From: Mycobacterium hubeiense
Lineage (GTDB): Bacteria; Actinomycetota; Actinomycetes; Mycobacteriales; Mycobacteriaceae
Assembly: GCF_002838065.1 (NCBI RefSeq)
Contig: NZ_PIZU01000033.1
Span: 1-58,111, forward strand
Direction of reading: 5' to 3'
Length of the DNA stretch: 58,111 bases
A model generated the notes under the pieces. That model worked only from the letters and a program-made list of their open reading frames with translations. It ran no database searches and was not told the origin of the DNA. This document shows, in pieces, positions 24,551-36,062 of the stretch (positions are counted from its first letter, which is position 1; each line of letters opens with the position of its first letter). A program made the translations under genes and the position numbers.

Positions 24551-25749
24551 TGTCGCGCGACGCCACGATCCTGCACGCCGACCTCGACTCGTTCTACGCA
24601 TCGGTCGAGCAGCGTGACGACCCCGCGCTGCGTGGCCGGCCGGTAATCGTCGGCGGCGGAGTGGTGCTGGCCGCGAGCTACGAGGCCAAGGCCTACGGCG
24701 TGCGCACCGCGATGGGTGGACGGCAGGCCCGCGCGTTGTGCCCGCACGCGATCGTGGTGCCACCGCGGATGTCGGCCTATGCGCAAGCCAGCGATGCGGT
24801 GTTCGAGGTCTTCCACGACACCACGCCGCTGGTCGAACCGCTCAGTGTGGACGAGGCGTTTCTCGACGTGTCCGGATTGCGCCGCGTCTCGGGCACACCG
24901 GTGGAGATCGCTGCGCGGCTGCGGGCGCAGGTGCGCGATCGCGTCGGGCTGCCCATCACAGTCGGCATCGCGCGGACCAAGTTCTTGGCGAAGGTCGCCA
25001 GCCAGGAGGCCAAACCCGATGGGCTGCTGTTGGTGCCGCCCGATCGCGAGCTCGCGTTCCTGCACCCGCTGCCGGTGCGCCGCCTGTGGGGCGTCGGGGT
25101 CAAGACCGCGGAGAAGCTGCACGCGCACGGGATCGAGACTGTCGCCGACGTCGCCGAGTTGTCGGAGTCGACGCTGGCCGCGATGGTCGGCGGTGCGATG
25201 GGATACCGGCTGTTTGCGTTGTCCCGCAACATCGATCGCCGCCGGGTGGTGACGGGCGTGCGACGTCGCTCCGTCGGCGCGCAGCGGGCGCTGGGCCGAC
25301 GCGGGAACACCATGTCGGCGGCCGAGGTCGACGCTGTCGTCGTCAACCTCATCGACCGGATCACCCGGCGGATGCGCAAGGCCGGGCGTACTGGGCGGAC
25401 GGTGGTGCTGCGGTTGCGCTTCGACGACTTCAGCCGGGCCACCCGATCACACACCATGCCGCGGGCGACGGCGCAGACCGACGTCATCCTCGACACCGCC
25501 AGGGCGCTGGTCAGAGCCGCCGCACCGCTGATCGCCGAGCGCGGTCTGACGCTGGTCGGCTTCGCGGTGTCCAACATCGACCGCGGCGGTGCGCAGCAGT
25601 TGGAGCTGCCGTTCGACGTGGGTACGGACCTGTTGGCCATCGACTCTGCCGTCGACCAGATCCGCAATCGCTTCGGCACCGCCGTGCTCACCCGCGGTGT
25701 GCTGCTCGGCCGCGATCCCGGACTGGAAATGCCGCATCTACCGGACTAG
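24544..25749 (+). CDS. dinB: Y-family DNA polymerase IV (DinB/DinP)
   Basis: A 401-residue translesion polymerase. The palm carries D13 in HADLDSFYASVEQ and D103-E104 in SVDEAFLD, the metal-binding residues. Helix-hairpin-helix and little-finger regions follow. QLELPF at 352-357 fits a beta-clamp-binding motif. It starts at the ATG at 24544 inside an SOS-like box and has no clear ribosome site, so the message may be leaderless. It lies 24 bp after ethR but probably has its own promoter. M. tuberculosis has two DinB proteins elsewhere, so this copy is outside the shared backbone. Confidence 0.9.
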   Translation: MFVSRDATILHADLDSFYASVEQRDDPALRGRPVIVGGGVVLAASYEAKAYGVRTAMGGRQARALCPHAIVVPPRMSAYAQASDAVFEVFHDTTPLVEPLSVDEAFLDVSGLRRVSGTPVEIAARLRAQVRDRVGLPITVGIARTKFLAKVASQEAKPDGLLLVPPDRELAFLHPLPVRRLWGVGVKTAEKLHAHGIETVADVAELSESTLAAMVGGAMGYRLFALSRNIDRRRVVTGVRRRSVGAQRALGRRGNTMSAAEVDAVVVNLIDRITRRMRKAGRTGRTVVLRLRFDDFSRATRSHTMPRATAQTDVILDTARALVRAAAPLIAERGLTLVGFAVSNIDRGGAQQLELPFDVGTDLLAIDSAVDQIRNRFGTAVLTRGVLLGRDPGLEMPHLPD

Positions 25750-25817
25750 TTGGTTGATCACTCGCAAATATCGGGGGTAATCCACCCGCTAAGCCTGATG
25801 CGGGCAGGATGGCGCGC

Positions 25818-27039
<1,222 letters not shown>

Positions 27040-27047
<8 letters not shown>

Positions 27048-27465
27048 CCTCGCCGAGCTGACTCAGGACGCGCAGGAACACGCGCCGGTCGTCGGGGTCC
27101 AGCGCGCCCAGCCACCGCTCTTCCCCGCGCTGAATCTCGGCCTGCGCAGCGTTTTTCACGGCGCGGCCGGATTCCGTGATGGCCAGCAGCCGGGCACGAC
27201 GATCGTCCGGGTCGGGTTGACGCTCGATGTAGCCCTGCTCCTGCAATTCGTCGAGCGTGGCGATGATCCGGGTCTTGTCGGCACCGATCGCCTCCGCGAG
27301 CGCCGCCTGGGTGCGGATGGGCGACCGATCGAGGGCGACGAGCACGCTGTATCCCCACATCGACAGGCCGTGTTTCGCCAGCACGGGCTGCTCGGCGGCG
27401 ATGAGGGCGCGCATCAGCGGTGCCAACATCTCCGCGAGATCGGCCCGCTTCCGGTGGGAGGTCAT
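27040..27465 (-). CDS. MarR-family transcriptional regulator
   Basis: A 141-residue regulator from the ATG at 27465; the open frame runs much further upstream, but only from MTSHRKRADL is it protein-like. The winged helix is RTQAALAEAIGADKTRIIATLDELQEQGYIERQPDPDDRRARLLAITESG. It is divergent from the metal-binding gene at 27517 with a palindrome between them, so it probably controls that gene and itself. Confidence 0.85.
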
Positions 27466-27491
27466 GCGCTGATCGTAGTGATTGACAGATG

Positions 27492-27518
27492 ATATGCAGA
27501 CACATATTATCTGCATAT
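27492..27518. promoter_or_regulatory. Putative MarR operator
   Basis: A perfect 9-bp inverted repeat, ATATGCAGA-N9-TCTGCATAT, lies between the divergent marR gene and the 27517 gene and covers the first bases of the latter's ATG. Size and position fit a MarR dimer site. Confidence 0.65.
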
Positions 27519-28131
27519 GCAGATCATTGATGAATCGACCGATATTCGCCGGGAGCACCGGACTGCCGTGCTGGCTTCCGTGGATGTGGTGAATACCGTG
27601 AAGCATGCCGACCTCGCGCTCCAGACACCTTGCGCCGGTTGGGATCTCGCCCGGTTGCTGACACACATGACCGCGCAGCACCGAGGATTCGCGGCCGCCG
27701 CACGCGGCAACGGGGCCGACCCCACCATCTGGGAAGAGGCGATGTGGGCGGACGCGGTCGCGACCGATCCTGCGGGCGCGTACGCGGCCGCTGCCGCCGA
27801 CGTCCTCGACGCATTCGCCGCCGAAAACATGCTGGAGGCGATGTTCACCCTGCCCGACTTCGGACCCGACGCGAAAATCCCTGGCGCGCAGGCGATCGGA
27901 TTCCACTTCGTGGATTACGTCGTGCACGGCTGGGACGTCGCCCGCGCGCTCGGCGTGCCGTTCACCCTGCCCGACGACGTCATCGCCACGGCACTGCCAA
28001 TGGTTCTTGCCATCCCCGACGGGGACATCCGCACGTCAGAGAAATCGCCGTTCGGCCTGGCCGTCGCGGTCCCGGAAGGGGCCGACGACCTCGACCGCAT
28101 TGTCGCGCATTTGGGACGCACACCCGGGTGG

Positions 28132-28155
<24 letters not shown>
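27517..28155 (+). CDS. TIGR03086-family metal-binding protein (maleylpyruvate isomerase-like, DinB fold)
   Basis: A 212-residue four-helix protein. GWDLARLLTHMTAQHRGF and the later FHFVDYVVHGWDVARAL supply the three histidines of the DinB/mycothiol-type metal site. Relatives are mycothiol-dependent enzymes of unknown substrate. The ATG lies within the MarR-type operator, so expression is probably induced by a small molecule. The end overlaps the convergent PHP gene by 24 bp. Confidence 0.75.
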
Positions 28156-29136
<981 letters not shown>

Positions 29137-29294
29137 GACTCCAGGGTATGCGTCATCACATATGGGCCGTGGCTGCCTACTCCCAGTCGAAACGGCCTGC
29201 GCAAACCTGTGCCGCAAAGCTCGGCCATGCGAATTCGTGTCGTTCCCCCCTTAAGGCGTTGGTACGCTGACCAGCGTCGAAGGGGTTAAGCAGC

Positions 29295-30136
29295 ATGGGG
29301 CTATTGGACGACGCGCTAGATTTCATCAAGCGCCGCGCCGAAGATGTCCTGGGCGTGAAGTGGGACAAGGGACCAGGAATCCTGGATAAGGTCTCGGTTC
29401 TCAACGAGTTCATTGGTATGGCGGGTTCGCCAATCCTCGCGGCTGCGCAAACTGCGATCCGAGGAATGAAGGCCACGACGGGGTCCGGCGAACCTGAGGA
29501 CGGCGAGGCATTCAAGAAATCTTCGGACTTACTCGATGAGGCGGCGGACCTCGTCATCGCCGCTGATCCAAAGAGCGACAGATGGGACGGCACGGCGTCG
29601 GAAACATACGGGAAACAAATCTCACTCATCGACGCCACGTCTATGGCGTTGCCCACGCTGACCAGGAGATCCAAAGGATCGTCAGCGACCAGGCCGGCCA
29701 GGTTGTCGGCACCCGCAAGGATCTCGATGATCAGCTGAAGTTCCTCTCCGACTTTGACACGTCGACATCGTGGCTGAACTTCGTTCCCGGCGGTGCAGCG
29801 GTCAAAGCGACCATGGATATGGCTACCGCGGCTGCAGCATTAGCGGTGTCCCAGAACACAATGCGCACTCTCGTTTGGAACTCTTTGCAGAACGCGGGGA
29901 AGATACGCGACCAGCAAGGTGCATACCAGGCCGCGGCCGAACAGGAGTTGCCTGCAGGTGATGCATGCGCGCCGTTCGTCGATCCGCGTATCGACATGCA
30001 ACCTGGCCATCGACCCGGCCGCCTAGATCCGGCAGAACCATACGTCGTTCCCGAACCTGAGGGGCCGACCGTCGAATACCCGCCTGCTACGCCACTGCCC
30101 GCGCCCGCGCCGCCGAGCGGGCCCGCGCCCCGGTAA
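29295..30136 (+). pseudogene. EspA-like ESX-1 substrate, one-base frameshift
   Basis: EspA is a type VII substrate needed for ESX-1 function. The 5' part is open from the ATG at 29295 (GAAGGGG upstream) and reaches the WxG region SDRWDGTASETYGKQ. The continuation, NLTHRRHVYGVAHADQEIQ...SDQAGQVV, lies in another frame. It aligns by eye with the M. tuberculosis EspA segment that follows its own WLGSAADKYAGK. Adding one A to the run at 29617-29619 joins the two. The end is Pro-rich (LPAPAPPSGPAPR). Joined length is about 280 residues against 392 in M. tuberculosis. It is either a broken gene or a base error. Confidence 0.7.
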
Positions 30137-30161
30137 TACTTCAGACGAGAAGGGGGAAACG

Positions 30162-30416
30162 ATGTCGGCTCAAGAACAAAACCTCAAGGTCCTAACAGAC
30201 CACATTCGCGATCTGGCAGGTAGGCAACAAGCAGCGGCCGGACGAATCAACGTCTCGGGTGATGCTTTAAGCGGAGTCGCCGACAACATGTGGAGCACGC
30301 ACGGCATAGCGTGTGCGGCAACCAACATGGCAGTGTCGGGAGCTGAGACGGCCCGCGAGACTGCAGGAAACCGCTTGTACAAAGTATCTGTTGAGCTCTC
30401 CGAGAATCTCAACTGA
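30162..30416 (+). CDS. EspC-like small ESX-associated protein
   Basis: An 84-residue helical protein starting 25 bp after the espA-like stop, with AGAAGGGGGA upstream. Two helices flank GDALSGVADNMWSTHG, as in the EspC family. The tail reads LYKVSVELSENLN: the Tyr-Glu spacing is one residue longer than the YxxxE export signal, so a canonical signal is absent. Order and spacing match espA-espC-espD of M. tuberculosis. EspC forms a complex or filament with EspA there. Confidence 0.65.
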   Translation: MSAQEQNLKVLTDHIRDLAGRQQAAAGRINVSGDALSGVADNMWSTHGIACAATNMAVSGAETARETAGNRLYKVSVELSENLN

Positions 30417-30599
30417 CCGGAAAATGCGTAACTGATGTGCCTGGTGGTGCTGGTGAGGCGAATTTTCACGCCTACGAGGCGTCCCCTGAAGGAAAAGTAG
30501 AGCTACGCAGCAGATAACTACGACAACGTCGACTATCGAGAAGGCCGCAACATCGACGCTTGCGGACTATGAGATGGCGTCGGCACGGGGCACGACACC

Positions 30600-31070
30600 A
30601 TGGGCGATGACATCTCGGGGCGAGATCCCTGGGAAGAGGACGACGACCTTGCAGACGGCGATGAGGGCTCCGTCCTGGATGCGTTCGAAATATTCATGCC
30701 GGCCGATGAGTTCGACGATGCAGATGACGCCATACTCCCGCCGCAGTACACATTGGCGAACCCACAGAGAACAGTGTCTGTAACAGTGTCGCTCGATGGT
30801 CGGGTCGTCGGAGTCGAGTTGTCACAGCAAGTCGACAGTATGACCGAATCACAACTGGCTGAAGAGATAACGGTCATCGCGCGACTGGCCCAGCAGCAGG
30901 CGCGTGCTACTCAGCATGCGCTCATCGCACTGTTCATGTCTGAACTCGGAAATGACTCGGTGATGACGCGCGGGTTCCTAGAACACGAAGTCAGCTTGCC
31001 GTCACCAGAAACCGCCAACGTGGAACTAGCGCGTGTATTCGCCATTCGCTACTCGGACGACTACCGATGA
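30600..31070 (+). CDS. EspD-like protein (DUF2694)
   Basis: A 156-residue protein. The acidic first 45 residues (DPWEEDDDLADGDEG...) precede a core that matches EspD closely by eye: NPQRTVSVTVSLDGRVVGVE, MTESQLAEEITVIARLAQQ and a FAIRYSDD end. EspD stabilises EspA and EspC and can be exported by ESX-1. It starts at the ATG at 30600 and overlaps the next gene (ATGA at 31067-31070). EspH shares this family, but the espA/espC neighbours favour EspD. Confidence 0.8.
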   Translation: MGDDISGRDPWEEDDDLADGDEGSVLDAFEIFMPADEFDDADDAILPPQYTLANPQRTVSVTVSLDGRVVGVELSQQVDSMTESQLAEEITVIARLAQQQARATQHALIALFMSELGNDSVMTRGFLEHEVSLPSPETANVELARVFAIRYSDDYR

Positions 31071-32533
31071 CCCACTGGCCGGGATATCAGCCAGCACAAG
31101 AGAATCCTGTCACTCAGGGCGCCGGCCTTGAAATACGTTCACGCAGACGTCGATGGTGGACACTTTTCGCAGCCGTCGCTGCTGTCGTCCTCGTGGCTAC
31201 AACCGGCATGTACTTCATCCATCGGGTCCGCAGTGCGGACGATGGTCGTATCCTGCGCGAGTCTCTGCCCCCGCAGAACTTGCTGTCGTCTTCGATGCGA
31301 CGACAACCGGTACCCGGGTGGCGGGCTGGCGCGGCACACCTCGGATTGCCCGAGGGCAGCATCATCGCAGCAGCGGATCGTTCGCAAACGGCATTCGTCG
31401 GATCCCTCGATGAGCGGGGGTACTTCCTGGCCGGAAGCGCCACCACTCCGACCCCTCACTGGTGGTTGGTCGGACTCGACATGCGAGATGGGCACCGGTT
31501 GTTTGCCCCCGTTCCCCTGGGCAACGCGACTAAAGGCCCTGAATGCTTCCTCAACGGGCCGACGGCCCTGCTATGTCTCGCTGACGACGCGCAGACCGCA
31601 ACGGCGTGGGTGATCGACGCAGACACCGGCTCTGTGTCCTTCACCGGTCCGACTGATTTACGCCTGCGTCCACCGCGGCTCGCCGTCAAGCAAGTGGGGA
31701 TTTTCGCTGTCGCCGAAACGGAGGACGAGGGCGTCTACGGTGTGGGTGCGAAAGCCGAGGCGACGTGGTTCGTGCCCGGCGATGGAGCCGTCTCAACCCC
31801 ACTGATTCCCAACATCGGCACTGCGCCGCAAACGATTGCTACGCAGACTGCGGCATCCGGTCGGTCGGAGACTAAAGTTGTCTTTTCGCTCTCCGACGGT
31901 GCGATAATCACACCCCAGGTGGGCGAGGACGTCCGCACACTCGGCGCCGTCGTTTACCCCGGCGGCTTCGCGGTCGAATTGATTGGCGGCGAAAGTCGCT
32001 CAAAGGCAGCAAGTCCCGACGGGATTGGTTTTTTCGACACCACCGGCAAGCGATTAGGTCAGACGCAGGATTCGGGGAATCTCGCCGCTAATTCACCGGA
32101 CGTCGCGGTCGTGGTGTCGTCGCCGGAGTCGCGTGTATATACCGCCAACGGTCGTCCGATTGCACAGATTCCGGACTTTGAAGTTCTGTCGGGTGCTCGG
32201 GTGGTCGGCACCCGGCTGTTCGTCGACGAGTCGGAGAGTCCGTCCTTCCCGCGCTGGCAACAATACGACCTACTCACTGGCGAGAAGGGCAACGCGTGCG
32301 AATTCGACATGGGTTTCCGGTATCTCGGAACCGATGGCTCCGTCGGCGTGTTCAAGGTCCTCAATCCGGATGCCGGACTCGTCGCCAAGGCCGTAGACCT
32401 CACCAACTGCGAAACCGCATGGACGCTTCCCGCTGAAGTCCGTTCGGCGGCAACGATATTTCGGGTAAGCAACACCTTGGTGCAGTTGTCCGACGACGGA
32501 ACAGAACTTTTCTCCTTGGTCGCGCCAGCTTAG
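31067..32533 (+). CDS. Membrane-anchored protein with extracytoplasmic beta-rich domain, fourth gene of the espACD-like operon
   Basis: A 488-residue protein translationally coupled to the espD-like gene. The N-terminus is cytoplasmic with EIRSRRRRWW before a membrane helix at about residues 32-52 (FAAVAAVVLVATTGMYF). The rest is outside and made of repeated strand-like blocks (WWLVGLDMRDGHRLF, ATAWVIDADTGSVSF, WQQYDLLTGEKGNA), suggesting a beta-propeller of the PQQ type. Cysteines lie in ECFLNGPTALLCLA and NACEF...NCETAW, possible disulfides. M. tuberculosis has no such gene in its espACD operon. I infer a role in ESX substrate handling at the envelope from context only. Confidence 0.6.
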   Translation: MTHWPGYQPAQENPVTQGAGLEIRSRRRRWWTLFAAVAAVVLVATTGMYFIHRVRSADDGRILRESLPPQNLLSSSMRRQPVPGWRAGAAHLGLPEGSIIAAADRSQTAFVGSLDERGYFLAGSATTPTPHWWLVGLDMRDGHRLFAPVPLGNATKGPECFLNGPTALLCLADDAQTATAWVIDADTGSVSFTGPTDLRLRPPRLAVKQVGIFAVAETEDEGVYGVGAKAEATWFVPGDGAVSTPLIPNIGTAPQTIATQTAASGRSETKVVFSLSDGAIITPQVGEDVRTLGAVVYPGGFAVELIGGESRSKAASPDGIGFFDTTGKRLGQTQDSGNLAANSPDVAVVVSSPESRVYTANGRPIAQIPDFEVLSGARVVGTRLFVDESESPSFPRWQQYDLLTGEKGNACEFDMGFRYLGTDGSVGVFKVLNPDAGLVAKAVDLTNCETAWTLPAEVRSAATIFRVSNTLVQLSDDGTELFSLVAPA

Positions 32534-33213
32534 CCATTACCAGGAAGCGGTGGCACGGCGGCGTGCACAAGCGCCCTGACCTGATTCTCGACTGCGCCGC
32601 CGGAGAAGAACAGCATCTCGTCGCCGGCCTTGAGCACGTCGTCGGGCTGCGGCAGCAGCACCTCGCCGTCGCGCAGCACGATGGCCAGCGCGCTGTTGGC
32701 GGGCAGTTTCACGTCGCGCACTTTCTGCCCGACCAGCGGATTGTCCTCCGGCAGCGTCAGTTTGGCCAAACTCACCTGACCTCGGCGCAGCTCCATCAAT
32801 CGCACCAGGTGCCCGATGTCGATCGCGCCCTCGATCGCGGCGACCATGGCGACCGGTGTGGAGACTGCGACGTCGACGCCCCACGCCTCGGTGAACAGCC
32901 ATTCGTTGCGCAGGTCGTTGACCCGTGCCACCACCCTGGGCACCCCGAATTCGCTCTTGGCCAACAGGGCCATCGCGAGGTTCGACCGGTCTTCACCGGT
33001 CGCCGCGATCACCACGTCACACGTCTGCAGCCCCGACTCCTCCAACGCGGACAACTCACACGCGTCGGCCAGCAACCAGTCCGCGTCGGGCACCGCGTGG
33101 GGTTCGTAATGCCGGGGATTGCGCTCGATCAGCAAGACCTTGTGGCCGTCGCCCAGCAGTTCGAGGGCGACGGACCGCCCGACCGCCCCGGCCCCGGCGA
33201 CGGCAACCCGCAT
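32530..33213 (-). CDS. TrkA/KtrA-type potassium channel regulatory protein
   Basis: A 227-residue cytosolic protein from the ATG at 33213 (MRVAVAGAGAVGRS). Residues 1-130 form the RCK N-terminal Rossmann domain with GAGAVG at 7-12; residues 145-225 are the RCK C-terminal domain (NPLVGQKVRDVKLP...). It binds NAD(H) or nucleotides and gates a potassium transporter. It is divergent from the antiporter at 33364, and its 3' end overlaps the previous gene by 4 bp. It resembles mycobacterial CeoB/CeoC. Confidence 0.88.
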   Translation of the reverse strand: MRVAVAGAGAVGRSVALELLGDGHKVLLIERNPRHYEPHAVPDADWLLADACELSALEESGLQTCDVVIAATGEDRSNLAMALLAKSEFGVPRVVARVNDLRNEWLFTEAWGVDVAVSTPVAMVAAIEGAIDIGHLVRLMELRRGQVSLAKLTLPEDNPLVGQKVRDVKLPANSALAIVLRDGEVLLPQPDDVLKAGDEMLFFSGGAVENQVRALVHAAVPPLPGNG

Positions 33214-33363
33214 CGTCCGCCGGTCGAGATGCTGCGCATTCTCGTGTCCAGCGGATCGACGCCTGATGCGGAACACCATGTCATCCTCGCCTACGCCACG
33301 CCATCCGACCACCGCCCTGGTACTGGTTTACTGACAGACCATGCCGGCCTGAGCGGGGATGCC

Positions 33364-34869
33364 ATGACGATGCAGCAGCTGTACCTGACGCTGCTCGCAG
33401 CTGGGCTGGTGCTGCTGGCGAGCATCGTGGCCACCCGCGTCGCCAGCCGCGTCGGGTTGCCGAGCCTGTTGCTGTTCCTCGGTGTGGGCGTCGCCGTCGG
33501 CGAGGACGGGCTGGGCTTCGACTTCGACAACATCCTGCTCGCCGACCATCTCGGCACCGTGGCGCTGGCCATCATCCTCATCGAGGGCGGTCTGACGACG
33601 CGCTTCGCCGATATCCGGCGCGTATTGGCGCCCGCCGGCGTGCTGGCCACTGTCGGCGTGGCGGTCAGCATGCTCATCACCGCCGCCGGCGCGCATCTTC
33701 TGCTCGGAATCAACTGGCAGCTGGCACTTCTGCTCGGCGCGATCGTGTCCGTCACCGACGCGGCCGCGGTGTTCTCCGTGCTGCGGGTGGTGCCGTTGCC
33801 GCGGCGGGTGGCCGGGCTGCTCGAGGCCGAGTCGGGGTTCAACGACGCGCCCGCCGTAATTCTCGTGCTGATGTTCAGTGCGGTACCGCTGGAGCTGTCC
33901 CCGGTGCACGCGCTCGGTCAGTTGGTCTACGAGTTGGGCGTCGGCGCCGCCATCGGTCTGGGCTGCGGTGTCATCGGTGCGATCACGTTGCGCCGCATCG
34001 CACTTCCCGCGTCGGGCCTGTATCCCATCGCGACGTTCGGCTTCGGCATGGTGGCCTTCGCCGCGGCGGGCACCGCGCACGCCAGCGGCTTCCTCGCCGC
34101 GTACCTGGCCGCGGTGGTGCTGGCGAATGCGGGTCTCCCCCACCGCTCGGCCACGAGGTCGTTCGCCGAAGGGCTCGGCTGGCTCGCCCAGATCGGGCTC
34201 TTCGTCCTGCTCGGCCTGTTGGTGGACCCGAGCGAGCTCCCCCGCGAGCTGGTACCCGCGATCGTCGTCGGCCTGGTGCTGCTTCTGCTGGCGAGGCCGG
34301 TGTCGGTGTTCGTGTCGCTCATCGGTTTTCGAATGCCCCGATGGTCCCTGCGCGAGCAGGTTTTCCTGTCATGGGCCGGGCTGCGCGGCGCGGTTCCCAT
34401 TGTGCTGGCGACGTTTCCGATCGTGGAGGGTGTCCCCGACAGCCACCGCCTGCTCAACATCGTGTTCATCCTCGTGGTCGTGTTCACGCTGATCCAGGGG
34501 CCCAGCCTGCGTCCGCTCGCGCACCGACTGGGACTGATTCCGCGGGAGGCCACCCGCGAGATCCAGGTGGAGTCGGCTCCCCTCGACGTCCTGGAGGCCG
34601 AGCTGTTGACGATGACGGTGTCGCCGCCGTCGCGCTTGCACAACGTAACGGTGCTCGAACTTCGGCTCCCCGATCCCAGCGTGATCACGCTGATCATCCG
34701 CGACGGGCACACCTTCGTGCCGCAGCCTGATACCCGCATCGCACACGGCGACGAACTCCTTATCGTCACCACCACGAAGACACGGGCCGCCGCCGAACGA
34801 CGCCTGCGCGCAGTGAGCCGCCGCGGCAAGCTCGCCTACTGGTTCGACGAGTACGGCGAACCCGACTGA
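33364..34869 (+). CDS. K+/H+ antiporter, NhaP2/CvrA type
   Basis: A 501-residue CPA1-family antiporter; ATG 33364 follows GGGGA, and the open frame further upstream overlaps the divergent trkA gene. About 12 membrane segments fill residues 1-395, with the ion-path motif ESGFNDAPAV near 158 and SWAGLRGAVPIVLATF near 335. Residues 410-490 are an RCK C-terminal domain (VLELRLPDPSVITLIIRDG). With the TrkA protein next door it probably forms a potassium/pH control pair. Confidence 0.88.
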   Translation: MTMQQLYLTLLAAGLVLLASIVATRVASRVGLPSLLLFLGVGVAVGEDGLGFDFDNILLADHLGTVALAIILIEGGLTTRFADIRRVLAPAGVLATVGVAVSMLITAAGAHLLLGINWQLALLLGAIVSVTDAAAVFSVLRVVPLPRRVAGLLEAESGFNDAPAVILVLMFSAVPLELSPVHALGQLVYELGVGAAIGLGCGVIGAITLRRIALPASGLYPIATFGFGMVAFAAAGTAHASGFLAAYLAAVVLANAGLPHRSATRSFAEGLGWLAQIGLFVLLGLLVDPSELPRELVPAIVVGLVLLLLARPVSVFVSLIGFRMPRWSLREQVFLSWAGLRGAVPIVLATFPIVEGVPDSHRLLNIVFILVVVFTLIQGPSLRPLAHRLGLIPREATREIQVESAPLDVLEAELLTMTVSPPSRLHNVTVLELRLPDPSVITLIIRDGHTFVPQPDTRIAHGDELLIVTTTKTRAAAERRLRAVSRRGKLAYWFDEYGEPD

Positions 34870-34890
34870 TTTCGGCCAATCAGGAATTAT

Positions 34891-34993
34891 TGTCAAGGGA
34901 CATGAGAAGTTGCCCGGTGGCGGTCATGAGAACTGCCCGCTGGTGGCCACGAGATCTGCCCGGTCGTGGCCACCAAACGTGCCCGGGTGGTGG
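34891..34993. repeat. Left terminal repeat array of the IS21 element
   Basis: Four TGCCC-headed units start at 34911, 34934, 34957 and 34980, an exact 23-bp period. The first two read TGCCCGGTGGCGGTCATGAG and TGCCCGCTGGTGGCCACGAG at their 5' parts. They face inward and match the right-end units in inverse orientation. Confidence 0.85.
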
Positions 34994-35779
34994 TTAGGTC
35001 AAGGCGTTCACCCCCTTGCCGGCCATGGCCTGGGTGAGACGCACGCTCTCGCCGCTGGTTTGGCAGATGTGGGCGTGGTGCAGGAGCCGGTCGACGGTGG
35101 CGGTGGCCAGGGTCTTGGGCATGAGCTCGTCGAATCCGGCCGGGTGAAGGTTGCTGCTCAACGCGATTGAGCGTTTCTCGTAGGCGGCATCGACGAGCCG
35201 GTAGAGCCCTTCGGCGGCGTCGGCGCCGACCGAGAGCAGCCCGATGTCATCGACCTCGATCAGGTCGGCGCGCAGGATGCGGCCGATGGCCTTGGTGACG
35301 GTGTCATCAGCGCGGTGCCGACGCACCAGCGCACCGAGAGCTTCGAGGCTGAACCATGCCACGTGCAGCCCGGCTTCGACGGCTTGCTGGCCCAGGGCCT
35401 CGAGCAGGAAGGTCTTGCCGGTGCCCGAGGGCCCGCAGACCACCAGGTTCTCCCGGCGGTGGATCCATTCCAGGGTGCGCAGCGCGGACTGGGTGGGTGC
35501 CGGTATCGACGACAGCGCCGGGTCCCAGGCGGCGAAGGTTTTGCCGGTGGGGAACCCGGCGCGAGCGCGGCGGGTGGCCAGCGCGGATCGGTCCCGCCCG
35601 GAAACCTCTTCGGCCAGAAGCGCTTTGAGCACCTCGGCGGGGTCCCAGCGTTGCGCCTTGGCGGTGGCCAGCAGCTCGGGGGCGGCGCGGCGGATATAGG
35701 GCAGCCGCATCCGTTTGAGCAGCCGCACCAGCTCGGCATCCAGCGGCGGCGCCGATGGTGTGGGTGTCGTGGTGCTCAT
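34994..35779 (-). CDS. istB: IS21 helper ATPase IstB
   Basis: A 261-residue AAA+ protein that directs target choice for IstA. Walker A GPSGTGKTF is near residue 110 and Walker B LIEVDDIGL near 175. The start at the ATG at 35779 overlaps the small gene's stop (ATGA); the open frame further upstream is not protein-like. Length is normal for the family. Confidence 0.93.
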   Translation of the reverse strand: MSTTTPTPSAPPLDAELVRLLKRMRLPYIRRAAPELLATAKAQRWDPAEVLKALLAEEVSGRDRSALATRRARAGFPTGKTFAAWDPALSSIPAPTQSALRTLEWIHRRENLVVCGPSGTGKTFLLEALGQQAVEAGLHVAWFSLEALGALVRRHRADDTVTKAIGRILRADLIEVDDIGLLSVGADAAEGLYRLVDAAYEKRSIALSSNLHPAGFDELMPKTLATATVDRLLHHAHICQTSGESVRLTQAMAGKGVNALT

Positions 35780-36060
35780 GGCTGGCCCCGATCCCCGTCG
35801 AGCAGTGCGGCGACGCGCTCGGCGATGTGGCAGAGGAACCATGCGGTTTTGTCGGTGCCGCGGTAGCCGCCGAAGAACCGGTCGAAGTCGGCGCGGGTGT
35901 GCTCGTCGGCGTTCTCGAGCCAGCCGGCGAGCTCGCCGATCAGCCATGCCCATTCGAACAGTTCCCCGGCCGCCACGCCGATCAGCTGGTCGGGGTCGTC
36001 GGTGCCGTCGGTGTTGAGCATGATCGATGTGGTCTTCGATGAGATGTCGAGGTAGGCCAT
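35776..36060 (-). CDS. Small accessory protein between istA and istB
   Basis: A 94-residue acidic protein (MAYLDISSKTTSIMLNTDG...) with a Trp-rich centre, ELFEWAWLIGELAGWLENAD. It starts 2 bp after istA and overlaps istB by 4 bp, so it belongs to the element's transcript. Canonical IS21 has no gene here. Its function is unknown; an added regulatory or target-immunity role is possible but unsupported. Confidence 0.7.
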   Translation of the reverse strand: MAYLDISSKTTSIMLNTDGTDDPDQLIGVAAGELFEWAWLIGELAGWLENADEHTRADFDRFFGGYRGTDKTAWFLCHIAERVAALLDGDRGQP

Positions 36061-36062
36061 CG

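Noticed and set aside
24738..25757. 339-codon frame inside the DinB gene
   Set aside because: Shifted-frame shadow; the DinB motifs are in the other frame.
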